Assembly: GCA_040954595.2 (NCBI GenBank)
Contig: CM082588.2
Location: 8,866,001 to 8,930,000, forward strand
Origin: Balanoglossus misakiensis
Lineage: Eukaryota; Hemichordata
Length of the DNA stretch: 64,000 nucleotides
Direction of reading: 5' to 3'
Shown here: positions 15,001 to 28,400 of the stretch, piece by piece
Layout: the number at the start of each line of letters is the position of its first letter
How positions within the stretch are numbered: the stretch's first letter is position 1
Program-made: the position numbers and the translations under genes
The notes under the pieces: model-generated
The model's input: only the letters and a program-made list of their open reading frames with translations
The model's database searches: none
Told to the model about the DNA's origin: nothing

Positions 15001-15961
15001 CCGACTTGGCGCGTTGTCTTTCTAATTAGGCGGGGACTTGATCTTGGTCTCGCCGAGGTAACCGGGAGACGTCGCACACTAGCTGCCCTTCCTTCTCCTG
15101 TTCCAATGCGTTATATACCGCGCCTTCTTAAGGACACAGACTTTGCGCATTGTCTCTCTTATTCGGCGGGGACTTGAGCTTGGTCCTGCCGAGGTAACCG
15201 GGAGACGTCGCACACTAGCTGCCCTTCCTTTTCCTGTTCCCATGCGTTATATACCACACCTGCTTAAAGGACACCGGCTTAGCGCGATGTCTTTCTAATT
15301 CGGCGGGGACTTGAGCTTGGTCCCGCCGAGGTAACCGGGAGATGTCGCACACTAGCTGCACTTCCTTCCCCTGTTCCCATGCGTTATATACCACGCCTGC
15401 TTAAAGGACACCGACTTAGCACGTTGTCTTTTTAATTCGGCGGGGACTTGAGCTTGGTCCCGCCGAGGTAGCCGGGAGACGTCGCACACTAGCTGCCGTT
15501 CCTTCTCTTGTTCCCATGCGTTATATACCACGCCTGCTTAAAGGACACCGACTTAGCGCGTTGTCTTTCTAATTCGGCGGGGACTTGAGCTTGGTCCCGA
15601 CGAGGTAACAGGGAGACGTCGCACACTAGCTGCACTTCCTTCCCCTGTTCCCATGCGTTATATACCACGCCTGCTTAAAGGACACCGACTTAGCACGTTG
15701 TCTTTCTAATTCGGCGGGGACTTGAGCTTGGTCCCGTCGAGGTAACCGGGACACGACGCACACTAGCTGCCCTTCCTTCCCTTATTCCCATGCGTTATAT
15801 ACCACGCCTGCTTAAAGGACACCGACTTAGCGCGTTGTCTTTCTAATTCGGCGGGGACTTGAGCTTGGTCCCGCCGAGGTAACCGGGAGACGTCGCACAC
15901 TGGCTGCCCTTCCTTCCCCTGTTCCCATGCGTTATATATCACGCCTGTTTAAAGGACACCG

Positions 15962-18200
15962 ACTTAGCGCGTTGTCTTTCTAATTCGGCGGGGACTTGAG
16001 CTTGGTCCCGCCGAGGTAGTGGGGAGAAGTCGCACACTAGCTGCCCTTCCTTCCCCTGTTCCAATGCGTTATCTACCGCGCCTTCTTAAGGACACAGACT
16101 TTGCGCATTGTCTCTCTTATTCGGCGGGGACTTGAGCTTGGTCCCGCCGAGGGAACCGGGAGACGTCGCACACTAGCTGCCCTTCCTTTTCCTGTTCCCA
16201 TGCGTTATATACCACACCTGCTTAAAGGACACCGACTTAGCGCGATGTCTTTCTAATTCGGCGGGGACTTGAGCTTGGTCCCGCCGAGGTAACCGGGAGA
16301 TGTCGCACACTAGCTGCCCTTCCTTCCCCTGTTCCAATGCATTATATACCACGCCTGCTTAAAGGACACCAACTTAGCGCCTTGTCTTTATAATTCTGTG
16401 GGGACTTGAGCTTGGTTCCGCAGAGGCAGCCAGGACACGACGCACACTAGCTGCCCTTCCTTCCCCTGTTCCCATGCGTTATATATCACGCCTGTTTAAA
16501 GGACACCGACTTATCGCGTTGTCTTTCTAATTCGGCGGGGACTTGAGCTTGGTCCCGCCGAGGTAGTGGGGAGACGTCGCACACTAGCTGCCCTTCCTTC
16601 CCCTGTTCCCATGCGTTATATCCCACGCCTGCTTAAAGGACACCGACTTAGCGCGTTGTCTTTCTAATTCGGCGGGGACTTGAGCTTGGTCCCGCCGAGG
16701 TAACAGGGAGACGTCGCACACTAGCTGCACTTCCTTCCCCTGTTCCCATGCGTTATATACCACGCCTGCTTAAAGGACACCGACTTAGCACGTTGTCTTT
16801 CTAATTCGGCGGGGACTTGAGCTTGGTCCCGCCGAGGTAACCGGGACACGACGCACACTAGCTGCCCTTCCTTCCCCTATTCCCCTGCGTTATATACCAC
16901 GCCTGCCTAAAGGACACCGACTTAGCGCGTTGTCTTTCTAATTCGGCGGGGACTTGAGCTTGGTCCCGCCGAGGTAACCGGGAGACGTCGCACACTAGCT
17001 GCCCTTCCTTCCCCTGTTCCCATGCGTTATATATCACGCCTGTTTAAAGGAAACCGACTTAGCGCGTTGTCTTTCTAATTCGGCGGGGACTTGAGCTTGG
17101 TCCCGCCGAGGTAGTGGGGAGAAGTCGCACACTAGCTGCCCTTCCTTCCCCTGTTCCAATGCGTTATCTACCGCGCCTTCTTAAGGACACAGACTTTGCG
17201 CATTGTCTCTCTTATTCGGCGGGGACTTGAGCTTGGTCCCGCCGAGGGAACCGGGAGACGTCGCACACTAGCTGCCCTTCCTTTTCCTGTTCCCATGCGT
17301 TATATACCACACCTGCTTAAAGGACACCGACTTAGCGCGATGTCTTTCTAATTCGGCGGGGACTTGAGCTTGGTCCCGCCGAGGTAACCGGGAGATGTCG
17401 CACACTAGCTGCCCTTCCTTCCCCTGTTCCAATGCATTATATACCACGCCTGCTTAAAGGACACCAACTTAGCGCCTTGTCTTTATAATTCTGTGGGGAC
17501 TTGAGCTTGGTTCCGCAGAGGCAGCCAGGACACGACGCACACTAGCTGCCCTTCCTTCCCCTGTTCCCATGCGTTATATATCACGCCTGTTTAAAGGACA
17601 CCGACTTATCGCGTTGTCTTTCTAATTCGGCGGGGACTTGAGCTTGGTCCCGCCGAGGTAGTGGGGAGACGTCGCACACTAGCTGCCCTTCCTTCCCCTG
17701 TTCCCATGCGTTATATCCCACGCCTGCTTAAAGGACACCGACTTAGCGCGTTGTCTTTCTAATTCGGCGGGGACTTGAGCTTGGTCCCGCCGAGGTAACA
17801 GGGAGACGTCGCACACTAGCTGCACTTCCTTCCCCTGTTCCCATGCGTTATATACCACGCCTGCTTAAAGGACACCGACTTAGCACGTTGTCTTTCTAAT
17901 TCGGCGGGGACTTGAGCTTGGTCCCGCCGAGGTAACCGGGACACGACGCACACTAGCTGCCCTTCCTTCCCCTATTCCCCTGCGTTATATACCACGCCTG
18001 CCTAAAGGACACCGACTTAGCGCGTTGTCTTTCTAATTCGGCGGGGACTTGAGCTTGGTCCCGCCGAGGTAACCGGGAGACGTCGCACACTAGCTGCCCT
18101 TCCTTCCCCTGTTCCCATGCGTTATATATCACGCCTGTTTAAAGGAAACCGACTTAGCGCGTTGTCTTTCTAATTCGGCGGGGACTTGAGCTTGGTCCCG
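15962..18200 (+). repeat. 1095-bp (8-monomer) tandem duplication in the satellite
   Basis: The unusual junction GTAGTGGGGAGAAGTCGC followed by a monomer with TTATCTACC occurs at about 16017 and again at about 17112, an offset of 1095 bp. The following monomers match in order. These include a variant with GTTCCGCAGAGGCAGCC and the CCCCTGCG and GCCTAAAGG variants. The second copy diverges near 18200. Confidence 0.85.
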
Positions 18201-21187
18201 CCGAAGCAGTGGGGAGACGTCGCACACTAGCTGCCCTTCCTTCCCCTGTTCCAATGCGTTATATACCGCGCCTTCTTAAGGACACAGACTTTGCGCATTG
18301 TCTTTCTAATTCGGCGGGGACTTGAGCTTTGTCCCGCCGAGGTAACCGGGAGATGTCGCACACTAGCTGCCCTTCCTTCCCCTGTTCCAATGCATTATAC
18401 CACGCCTGCTTAAAGGACACCAACTTAGCGCCTTGTCTTTATAATTCTGTGGGGACTTGAGCTTGGTTCCGCAGAGGCAGCCAGGACACGACGCACACTA
18501 GCTGCCCTTCCTTCCCCTGTTCCCATGCGTTATATATCACGCCTGTTTAAAGGACACCGACTTATCGCGTTGTCTTTCTAATTCGGCGGGGACTTGAGCT
18601 TGGTTCCGCAGAGGCAGCCAGGACACGACGCACACTAGCTGCCCTTCCTTCCCCTGTTCCCATGCGTTATATACCACGCCTGCTTAAAGGACACCGACTT
18701 AGCGCGTTGTCTTTCTAATTCGGCGGGGACTTGAGCTTGGTCCCGCCGAGGTAACAGGGAGACGTCGCACACTAGCTGCACTTCCTTCCCCTGTTCCCAT
18801 GCGTTATATACCACGCCTGCTTAAAGGACACCGACTTAGCACGTTGTCTTTCTAATTCGGCGGGGACTTGAGCTTGGTCCCGCCGAGGTAACCGGGACAC
18901 GACGCACACTAGCTGCCCTTCCTTCCCCTATTCCCATGCGTTATATACCACGCCTGTTTAAAGGACACCGACTTAGCACGTTGTCTTTCTAATTCGGCGG
19001 GGACTTGAGCTTGGTCCCGCCGAGGTAACCGGGAGACGTCGCACACTAGCTGCCCTTCCTTCCCCTGTTCCCATGCGTTATATATCACGCCTGTTTAAAG
19101 GAAACCGACTTAGCGCGTTGTCTTTCTAATTCGGCGGGGATTTGAGCTTGGTCCCGCCGAAGCAGTGGGGAGACGTCGCACACTAGCTGCCATTCCTTCC
19201 CCTGTTCCAATGCGTTATATACCGCGCCTTCTTAAGGACACAGACTTTGCGCATTGTCTCTCTTATTCGGCGGGGACTTGAGCTTGGTCCCGCCGAGGTA
19301 ACCGGGAGACGTCGCACACTAGCTGCCCTTCCTTTTCCTGTTCCCATGCGTTATATACCACACCTGCTTAAAGGACACCGACTTAGCGCGATGTCTTTCT
19401 AATTCGGCGGGGACTTGAGCTTGGTCCCGCCGAGGTAACAGGGGAGACGTCGCACACTAGCTGCACTTCCTTCCCCTGTTCCCATGCGTTATATACCACG
19501 CCTGCTTAAAGGACACCGACTTAGCGTGTTGTCTTTCTAATTCTGCGGGGACTTGAGCTTGGTCCCGCCGCGGTAGCAGGGAGACGTCGCACACTAGCTG
19601 CACTTCCTTCCCCTGTTCCCATGCGTTATATACCACGCCTGCTTAAAGGACACCGACTTGGCGCGTTGTCTTTCTAATTCGGCGGGGACTTGAGCTTGGT
19701 CCCGCCGAGGTAGCCGGGAGACGTCGCACACTAGCTGCCCTTCCTTCTCTTGTTCCCATGCGTTATATACCACGCCTGCTTAAAGGACACCGACTTGGCG
19801 CGTTGTCTTTCTAATTCGGCGGGGACTTGATCTTGGTCTCGCCGAGGTAACCGGGAGACGTCGCACACTAGCTGCCCTTCCTTTTCCTGTTCCCATGCGT
19901 TATATACCACACCTGCTTAAAGGACACCGACTTAGCGCGTTGTCTTTCTAATTCGGCGGGGACTTGAGCTTGGTCCCGCAGAGGTAACAGGGGAGACGTC
20001 GCACACTAGCTGCACTTCCTTCCCCTGTTCCCATGCGTTATATACCACGCCTGCTTAAAGGACACCGACTTAGCACGTTGTCTTTTTAATTCGGCGGGGA
20101 CTTGAGCTTGGTCCCGCCGAGGTAGCCGGGAGACGTCGCACACTAGCTGCCCTTCCTTCTCTTGTTCCCATGCGTTATATACCACGCCTGCTTAAAGGAC
20201 ACCGACTTAGCGTGTTGTCTTTCTAATTCGGCGGGGACTTGAGCTTGGTCCCGCCGCGGTAACCGGGAGATGTCACACACTAGCTGCCCTTCCTTCCCCT
20301 GTTCCCATGCGTTATATACCACGCCTGCTTAAAGGACACCGACTTAGCGCGTTGTCTTTCTAATTCGGCGGGGACTTGAGCTTGGTCCCGCCGAGGTAAC
20401 CGGGAGATGTCGCACACTAGCTGCCCTTCCTTCCCCTGTTCCCATGCGTTATATACCACGCCTGCTTAAAGGACACCGACTTAGCACGTTGTCTTTTTAA
20501 TTCGGCGGGGACTTGAGCTTGGTCCCGCCGAGGTAACCGGGAGATGTCGCACACTAGCTGCCCTTCCTTCCCCTGTTCCCATGCGTTATATACCACGCCT
20601 GCTTAAAGGACACCGACTTAGCGCGTTGTCTTTCTAATTCGGCGGGGACTTGAGCTTGGTCCCGCCGAGGTAACAGGGAGACGTCGCACACTAGCTGCAC
20701 TTCCTTTCCCTGTTCCCATGCGTTATATACCACGCCTGCTTAAAGGACACCGACTTAGCACGTTGTCTTTCTAATTCGGCGGGGACTTGAGCTTGGTCCC
20801 GCCGAGGTAACCGGGACACGACGCACACTAGCTGCCCTTCCTTCCCCTATTCCCATGCATTATATACCACGCCTGCTTAAAGGACACCGACTTAGCGCGT
20901 TGTCTTTCTATATCGGCGGGGACTTGAGCTTGGTCCCGCCGAGGTAACCGGGAGACGTCGCACACTAGCTGCACTTCCTTCCCCTGTTCCCATGCGTTAT
21001 ATACCACGCCTGCTTAAAGGACACCGACTTGGCGCGATGTCTTTCTAATTCGGCGGGGACTTGAGCTTGGTCCCGCCGAGGTAACAGGGGAGACGTCGCA
21101 CACTAGCTGCCCTTCCTTCCCCTGTTCCAATGCGTTATATACCGCGCCTTCTTAAGGACACAGACTTTGCGCATTGTCTCTCTTATT

Positions 21188-23220
21188 CGGCGGGGACTTG
21201 AGCTTGGTCCCGCCGAGGTAACCGGGAGACGTCGCACACTAGCTGCCCTTCCTTTTCCTGTTCCCATGCGTTATATACCACGCCTGCTTAAAGGACACCG
21301 ACTTAGCGTGTTGTCTTTCTAATTCTGCGGGGACTTGAGCTTGGTCCCGCCGCGGTAGCAGGGAGACGTCGCACACTAGCTGCACTTCCTTCCCCTGTTC
21401 CCATGCGTTATATACCACGCCTGCTTAAAGGACACCGACTTGGCGCGTTGTCTTTCTAATTCGGCGGGAACTTGAGCTTGGTCCCGCCGAGGTAGCCGGG
21501 AGACGTCGCACACTAGCTGCCCTTCCTTCTCTTGTTCCCATGCGTTATATACCACGCCTGCTTAAAGGACACCGACTTGGCACATTGTCTTTCTAATTCG
21601 GCGGGGACTTGAGCTTGGTCCCGCCGAGGTAACCGGGACACGACGCACACTAGCTGCCCTTCCTTCCCCTGTTCCCATGCGTTATATACCACGCCTGCTT
21701 AAAGGACACCGACTTAGCGCGTTGTCTTTCTAATTCGGCGGGGACTTGAGCTTGGTCCCGCCGAGGTAACAGGGAGACGTCGCACACTAGCTGCACTTCC
21801 TTCCCCTGTTCCCATGCGTTATATACCACGCCTGCTGAAAGGACACCGACTTGGCGCGTTGTCTTTCTAATTCGGCGGGGACTTGATCTTGGTCCCGCCG
21901 AGGTAACAGGGGAGACGTCGCACACTAGCTGCCCTTCCTTCCCCTGTTCCCATGCGTTATATACCACGCCTTCTTAAGGACACAGAATTTGCGCATTGTC
22001 TCTCTTATACGGCGGGGACTTGAGCTTGGTCCCGCCGAGGTAACCGGGAGACGTCGCAGACTAGCTGCCTTCCTTTTCCTGTTCCCATGCGTTATATACC
22101 ACGCCTTCTTAAGGACACAGAATTTGCGCATTGTCTCTCTTATACGGCGGGGACTTGAGCTTGGTCCCGCCGAGGTAACCGGGAGACGTCGCACACTAGC
22201 TGCCCTTCCTTTTCCTGTTCCCATGCGTTATATACCACGCCTGCTTAAAGGACACCGACTTAGCGTGTTGTCTTTCTAATTCTGCGGGGACTTGAGCTTG
22301 GTCCCGCCGCGGTAGCAGGGAGACGTCGCACACTAGCTGCACTTCCTTCCCCTGTTCCCATGCGTTATATACCACGCCTGCTTAAAGGACACCGACTTGG
22401 CGCGTTGTCTTTCTAATTCGGCGGGAACTTGAGCTTGGTCCCGCCGAGGTAGCCGGGAGACGTCGCACACTAGCTGCCCTTCCTTCTCTTGTTCCCATGC
22501 GTTATATACCACGCCTGCTTAAAGGACACCGACTTGGCACATTGTCTTTCTAATTCGGCGGGGACTTGAGCTTGGTCCCGCCGAGGTAACCGGGACACGA
22601 CGCACACTAGCTGCCCTTCCTTCCCCTGTTCCCATGCGTTATATACCACGCCTGCTTAAAGGACACCGACTTAGCGCGTTGTCTTTCTAATTCGGCGGGG
22701 ACTTGAGCTTGGTCCCGCCGAGGTAACAGGGAGACGTCGCACACTAGCTGCACTTCCTTCCCCTGTTCCCATGCGTTATATACCACGCCTGCTGAAAGGA
22801 CACCGACTTGGCGCGTTGTCTTTCTAATTCGGCGGGGACTTGATCTTGGTCCCGCCGAGGTAACAGGGGAGACGTCGCACACTAGCTGCCCTTCCTTCCC
22901 CTGTTCCCATGCGTTATATACCACGCCTTCTTAAGGACACAGAATTTGCGCATTGTCTCTCTTATACGGCGGGGACTTGAGCTTGGTCCCGCCGAGGTAA
23001 CCGGGAGACGTCGCAGACTAGCTGCCTTCCTTTTCCTGTTCCCATGCGTTATATACCACGCCTTCTTAAGGACACAGAATTTGCGCATTGTCTCTCTTAT
23101 ACGGCGGGGACTTGAGCTTGGTCCCGCCGAGGTAACCGGGAGACGTCGCACACTAGCTGCCCTTCCTTTTCCTGTTCCCATGCGTTATATACCACGCCTG
23201 CTTAAAGGACACCGACTTAG
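21188..23220 (+). repeat. 957-bp (7-monomer) tandem duplication in the satellite
   Basis: Sequence from about 21188 repeats at an offset of 957 bp, that is seven monomers, up to about 23220. Shared rare variants include a CTGCTGAAAGG monomer (21834 and 22791), a CTTATACGGCGG variant, and a monomer missing one C (GCTGCCTTCC, about 22065 and 23022). By eye the copies look almost identical, which indicates a recent event. Confidence 0.88.
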
Positions 23221-24987
23221 CGCGTTGTCTTTCTAATTCGGCGGGGACTTGAGCTTGGTCCCGCCGAGGTAACCGGGAGACGTCGCACACTAGCTGCCCT
23301 TCCTTCCCCTGTTCCCATGCGTTATATACCGCGCCTGCTTAAAGGACACCGACTTAGCGCCTTGTCTTTATAATTATGTGGGGACTTGAGCTTGGTCCCG
23401 CCGAGGTAACCAGGACACGACGCACACTAGCTGCCCTTCCTTCCCCTTTTCCCATGCGTTATATACCACGCCTGCTTAAAGGACACTGACATAGCACGTT
23501 GTCGTTTTAATTCGGCGGAGAATTGAGCTTGGTCCCGCCGAGGTAACCGGGACACGTCGCACACTAGCTGCCGTTCCTTCCCCTGTTCCCATGCGTTATA
23601 TACCGCGCCTGCTTAAAGGACACCGACTTAGCGCGTTGTCTTTCTAATTCGGCGGGGACTTGAGCTTGGTCCCGCCGAGGTAACCGGGAGACGTCGCACA
23701 CTAGCTGCCCTTCCTTCCCCTGTTCCCATGCGTTATATACCACGCCTGCTTAAAGGACACCGACTTAGCACGTTGTCTTTTTAATTCGGCGGGGACTTGA
23801 GCTTGGTCCCGCCGAGGTAGCCGGGAGACGTCGCACAATAGCTGCCCTTCCTTCTCTTGTTCCCATGCGTTATATACCACGCCTGCTTAAAGGACACCGA
23901 CTTAGCGCGTTGTCTTTCTAATTCGGCGGAGAATTGAGCTTGGTCCCGTCGAGGTAGCGGGGAGACGTCGCACACTAGCTGCACTTCCTTCCCCTGTTCC
24001 CATGCGTTATATACCACGCCTGCTTAAAGGACACCGACTTAGCGCGTTGTCTTTCTAATTCGGCGGGGACTTGACCTTGGTCCCGCCGAGGTAACAGGGG
24101 AGACGTCGCACACTAGTTGCACTTCCTTTCCCTGTTCCCATGCGTTATATACCACGCCTGCTTAAAGGACACCGACTTAGCACGTTGTCTTTTTAATTCG
24201 GCGGGGACTTGAGCTTGGTCTTGCCGAGGTAGCCGGGAGACGTCGCACACTAGCTGCCCTTCCTTCTCTTGTTCCCATGCGTTATATACCACGCCTGCTT
24301 AAAGGACACCGACTTAGCGCGTTGACTTTCTAATTCGGCGGGGACTTGAGCTTGGTCTCGCCGAGGTAACCGGGAGACGTCGCACACTAGCTGCCCTTCC
24401 TTCTCTTGTTCCCATGCGTTATATACCACGCCTGCTTAAAGGACACCGACTTAGCGCGTTGTCTTTCTAATTCAGCGGGGACTTGAGCTTGGTCTCGCCG
24501 AGGTAACCGGGAGACGTCGCACACTAGCTGCCGTTCCTTCCCCTGTTCCCATGCGTTATATACCGCGCCTGCTTAAAGGACACCGACTTGGCGCGTTGTC
24601 TTTCTAATTCGGCGGGGACTTGATCTTGGTCCCGCCGAGGTGACAGGGGAGACGTCGCACACTAGCTGCCCTTCCTTCCCCTGTTCCCATGCGTTATATA
24701 CCACGCCTTCTTAAGGACACAGAATTTACGCATTGTCTCTCTTATACGGCGGGGACTTGAGCTTGGTCCCGCCGAGGTAGTGGGGAGACGTCGCACACTA
24801 GCTGCCCTTCCTTCCCCTGTTCCCATGCGTTATATACCGCGCCTTCTTAAAGGACACAGACTTGCGCATTGTCTTTATAATTCTGCGGGGACTTGAGCTT
24901 GGTCCCGCCGAGGTAGCCGGCAGACGTCGCACACTAACTGCCCTTCCTTCTCCTGTTCCCATGCGTTATATACCACGCCTGCTTAAA

Positions 24988-25425
24988 CCCCGGTGCGTAA
25001 AGTCCTGGGGTTCGGATTAACGTAATGTTTGTATAGTTGTTTATTTGGGAGTGGTAGTCGTGCATAATGACTGTGTAATTGCTCTCATGTACACAGAAAA
25101 TAATTGAACACTTCACACTTCCACGCGATTGACAACTGTTTGAATGGCGTGGTTATTGTTTCCCAGGGACGCTTCTGAAAAGCACTGAAACCAGATTTCT
25201 CCCAAAATCATCGTTGTTTCATAAGCTCGTGTACTTTTTCGTCGATAACTTTATGTTGTGTGTGTTTATAAAGCCAACTACTGTCGTTGTGTGGTGTAAT
25301 TCTTTATGCTTGGACCTGTTTCGGCCGATTTTCATAGAGCCAAGATCGTTGGTGTTGTCTGTTGTCAGTCAAACGGCATTAAGATTCGCCACTGATTTGG
25401 GGGGTCTTTTATACCCCGCACCGGG
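24988..25425. mobile_element. Non-satellite insertion with short terminal inverted repeats
   Basis: This 438-bp AT-richer segment is the only clean interruption of the array. Its ends are inverted: CCCGGTGCG at 24989-24997 and CGCACCGGG at 25417-25425. The satellite breaks off after GCCTGCTTAAA and resumes at TTCCAATGCG, an earlier monomer phase, so about 30 bp of monomer is present on both sides. No perfect target duplication is visible. The left flank TTAA followed by ACCC recalls piggyBac-type ends, but the right flank is not TTAA. No open frame in it resembles a known protein. The likely identity is a non-autonomous DNA element (inference). Confidence 0.6.
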
Positions 25426-28400
25426 TTCCAATGCGATATATACCGCGCCTTCTTAAGGACACAGACTTTGCGCATTGTCTCTCTTATTCGGCGGGGACTT
25501 GAGCTTGGTCCCGCCGAGGTAACCGGGAGACGTCGCATACTAGCTGCCCTTCCTTATCCTGTTCCCATGCGTTATATACCGCGCCTTCTTTGCGCATTGT
25601 CTTTCTAGTTAGGCGGGGACTTGAGCTTGGTCCCGCCGAGGTAGCGGGGAGACGTCGCACACTAGCTGCACTTCCTTCCCCTGTTCCCATGCGTTATATA
25701 CCACGCCTGCTTAAAGGACACCGACTTGGCGCGTTGTCTTTCTAATTCGGCGGGGACTTGATCTTGGTCCCGCCGAGGTAACCGGGAGACGTCGCACAGT
25801 AGCTGCCCTTCCTTCCCCTGTTCCCATGCGTTATATACCGCGCCTGCTTAAAGGACACCGACTTGGCGCGTTGTCTTTCTAATTCGGCGGGGACTTGAGC
25901 TTGGTCCCGCCGAGGTAGCAAGGACACGACGCACACAAGCTGCCCTTCCTTCCCTTGTTCTCATGCGTTATATACCGCGCTTTCTTAATTGTCTCTCGAA
26001 TTCGGCGGGGACTTGAGCTTGGTCCCGCCGAGGTAACAGGGAGACGTCGCACACTAGCTGCACTTCCTTCCCCTGTTCCAATGCGTTATATACCGCGCCT
26101 TCTTAAGGACACCGACTTTGCGCATTGTCTCTCTTATTTGGCGGGGACTTGAGCTTGGTCCCGCCGAGGTAGCCAGGACACGACGCACACTAGCTGCCCT
26201 TCCTTCCCCTGTTCTCATGCGTTATATACCGCGCTTTCTTAATTGTCTCTCGAATTCGGCGGGGACTTGAGCTTGGTCCCGCCGAGGTAGCCGGGAGACG
26301 TCGCACACTAGCTGCCCTTCCTTCTCTTGTTCCCATACGTTATATACCACGCCTGCTTAAAGGACACCGACTTAGCGCGTTGTCTTTCTAATTCGGCGGG
26401 GACTTGAGCTTGGTCCCGCCGAGGTAAGCGGGAGACGTCGCACACTAGGTGCCCTTGCTTCCCCTGTTCCCATGCGTTATATACCGCGCCTGCTTAGAGG
26501 ACACCGACTTGGCGCGTTGTCTTTCTAATTCGGCGGGGACTTGATCTTGGTCCCGCCGAGGTAACAGGGGAGACGTCGCACACTAGCTGCCCTTCCTTCC
26601 CCTGTTCCAATGCGTTATATACCGCGCCTTCTTAAGGACACAGACTTTGCGCATTGTCTCTCTTATTCGGGGGGGACTTGAGCTTGGTCCCGCCGAGGTA
26701 GCGGGGAGACGTCGCACAGTAGCTGCCCTTCCTTCCCCTGTTCCCATGCGTTATATACCACGCCTGCTTAAAGGACACCGACTTAGCGCGTTGTCTTTTT
26801 AATTCGGCGGGGACTTGAGCTTGGTCCCGCCGAGGTAACAGGGAGACGTCGCACACTAGCTGCACTTCCTTCCCCTGTTCCCATGCGTTATATACCACGC
26901 CTGCTTAAAGGACACCGACTTAGCGCGTTGTCTTTCAAATTCGGCGGGGACTTGAGCTTGGTCCCGCCGAGGTAGCCGGGAGACGTCGCACACTAGCTGC
27001 CCTTCCTTCCCCTGTTCTCATGCGTTATATACCACGCCTGCTTAAAGGACACCGACTTAGCGCGTTGTCTTTCTAATTCGGCGGGGACTTGAGCTTGGTC
27101 CCGCCGAGGTAGCGGGGAGACGTCGCACAGTAGCTGCCCTTCCTTCCCCTGTTCCCATGCGTTATATACCACGCCTGTTTAAAGGACACCGACATAGCAC
27201 GTTGTCTTTATAATTCTGTGAGGATTTGAGCTTGGTCCCGCCGAGGTAGCCAGGACACGACGCACACTAGCTGCCCTTCCTTCCCCTGTTCCCATGCGTT
27301 ATATACCACGCCTGCTTAAAGGACACCGACTTAGCGCGTTGTCTTTATAATTCTGTGGGGACTTGAACTTGGTCCCGCCGAGGTAGCCAGGACACGACGC
27401 ACACTAGCTGCCCTTCCTTCCCCTGTTCCCATGCGTTATATACAACGCCTGTTTAAAGGACACCGACTTAGTGCGTTGTCTTTCTAGTTCGGCGGGGACT
27501 TGAGCTTGGTCCCGCCGAGGTAACAGGGAGACGTCGCACACTAGCTGCCCTTCCTTCCCCTGTTCCCATGCGTTATATACCACGCCTGCTTAAAGGACAC
27601 CGACTTAGTGCGTTGTCTTTCTAATTCGGCGGGGACTTGAGCTTGGCCCGCCGAGGTAACAGGGAGACGTCGCACACTAGCTGCACTTCCTTCCCCTGTT
27701 CCCATGCGTTATATACCACGCCTGCTTAAAGGACACCGACTTAGCGTGTTGTCTTTTTTATTCGGCGGGGACTTGATCTTGGTCCCGCCGAGGTAAAAGG
27801 GGAGACGTCGCACACTAGCTGCCCTTCCTTCCCCTGTTCCAATGCGTTATATACCGCGCCTTCTTAAGGACACAGACTTTGCGCATTGTCTCTCTTATTC
27901 GGCGGGGACTTGAGCTTGGTCCCGCCGAGGTAACAGGGGAGACGTCGCACACTAGCTGCCCTTCCTTCCCCTGTTCCAATGCGTTATATACCGCGCCTTC
28001 TTAAGGACACAGACTTTGCGCATTGTCTCTCTTATTCGGCGGGGACTTGAGCTTGGTCCCGCCGAGGTAACGGGGGAGACGTCGCACACTAGCTGCCCTT
28101 CCTTCCCCTGTTCCAATGCGTTATATACCGCGCCTTCTTAAGGACACAGACTTTGCGCATTGTCTCTCTTATTCGGCGGGGACTTGAGCTTGGTCCCGCC
28201 GAGGTAACCGGAAGACGTCGCACACTAGCTGCCCTTCCTTCTCCTGTTCCCATGCGTTATATACCGCGCCTTTTTTGCGCATTGTCTTTCTAGTTAGGCG
28301 GGGACTTGAGCTTGGTCCCGCCGAGGTAGCAGGGAGACGTCGCACACTAGCTGCACTTCCTTCCCCTGTTCCCATGCGTTATATACCACGCCTGCTTAAA

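Larger units (their letters stand above)
1..24987 (+). repeat. Satellite DNA array, left part (about 137-bp monomer)
   Basis: Head-to-tail monomers of 136-138 bp, all in one orientation. The start motif GGGAGACGTCGCACACTAGC recurs at 2, 138, 275 and 412 and onward with that spacing. About 182 copies. Two main monomer types alternate irregularly. Type A has TTCCCATGCG, CACGCCTGCTTAAAGGACACC and TTAGCGCGTTGTCTTTC. Type B has TTCCAATGCG, CGCGCCTTCTTAAGGACACAG and TTTGCGCATTGTCTCTC. Each monomer has a TTATATACC core and a GC-rich inverted repeat near its end. The array is clearly more GC-rich than the region after 46.45 kb. The window starts inside the array, so the true left edge is not seen. 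No protein-coding content is supported. Confidence 0.98.

Noticed and set aside
25005-25020. GGGGTTCGGATT resembling a tRNA B box in the insertion
   Set aside because: No A box or cloverleaf could be found at the right distance.
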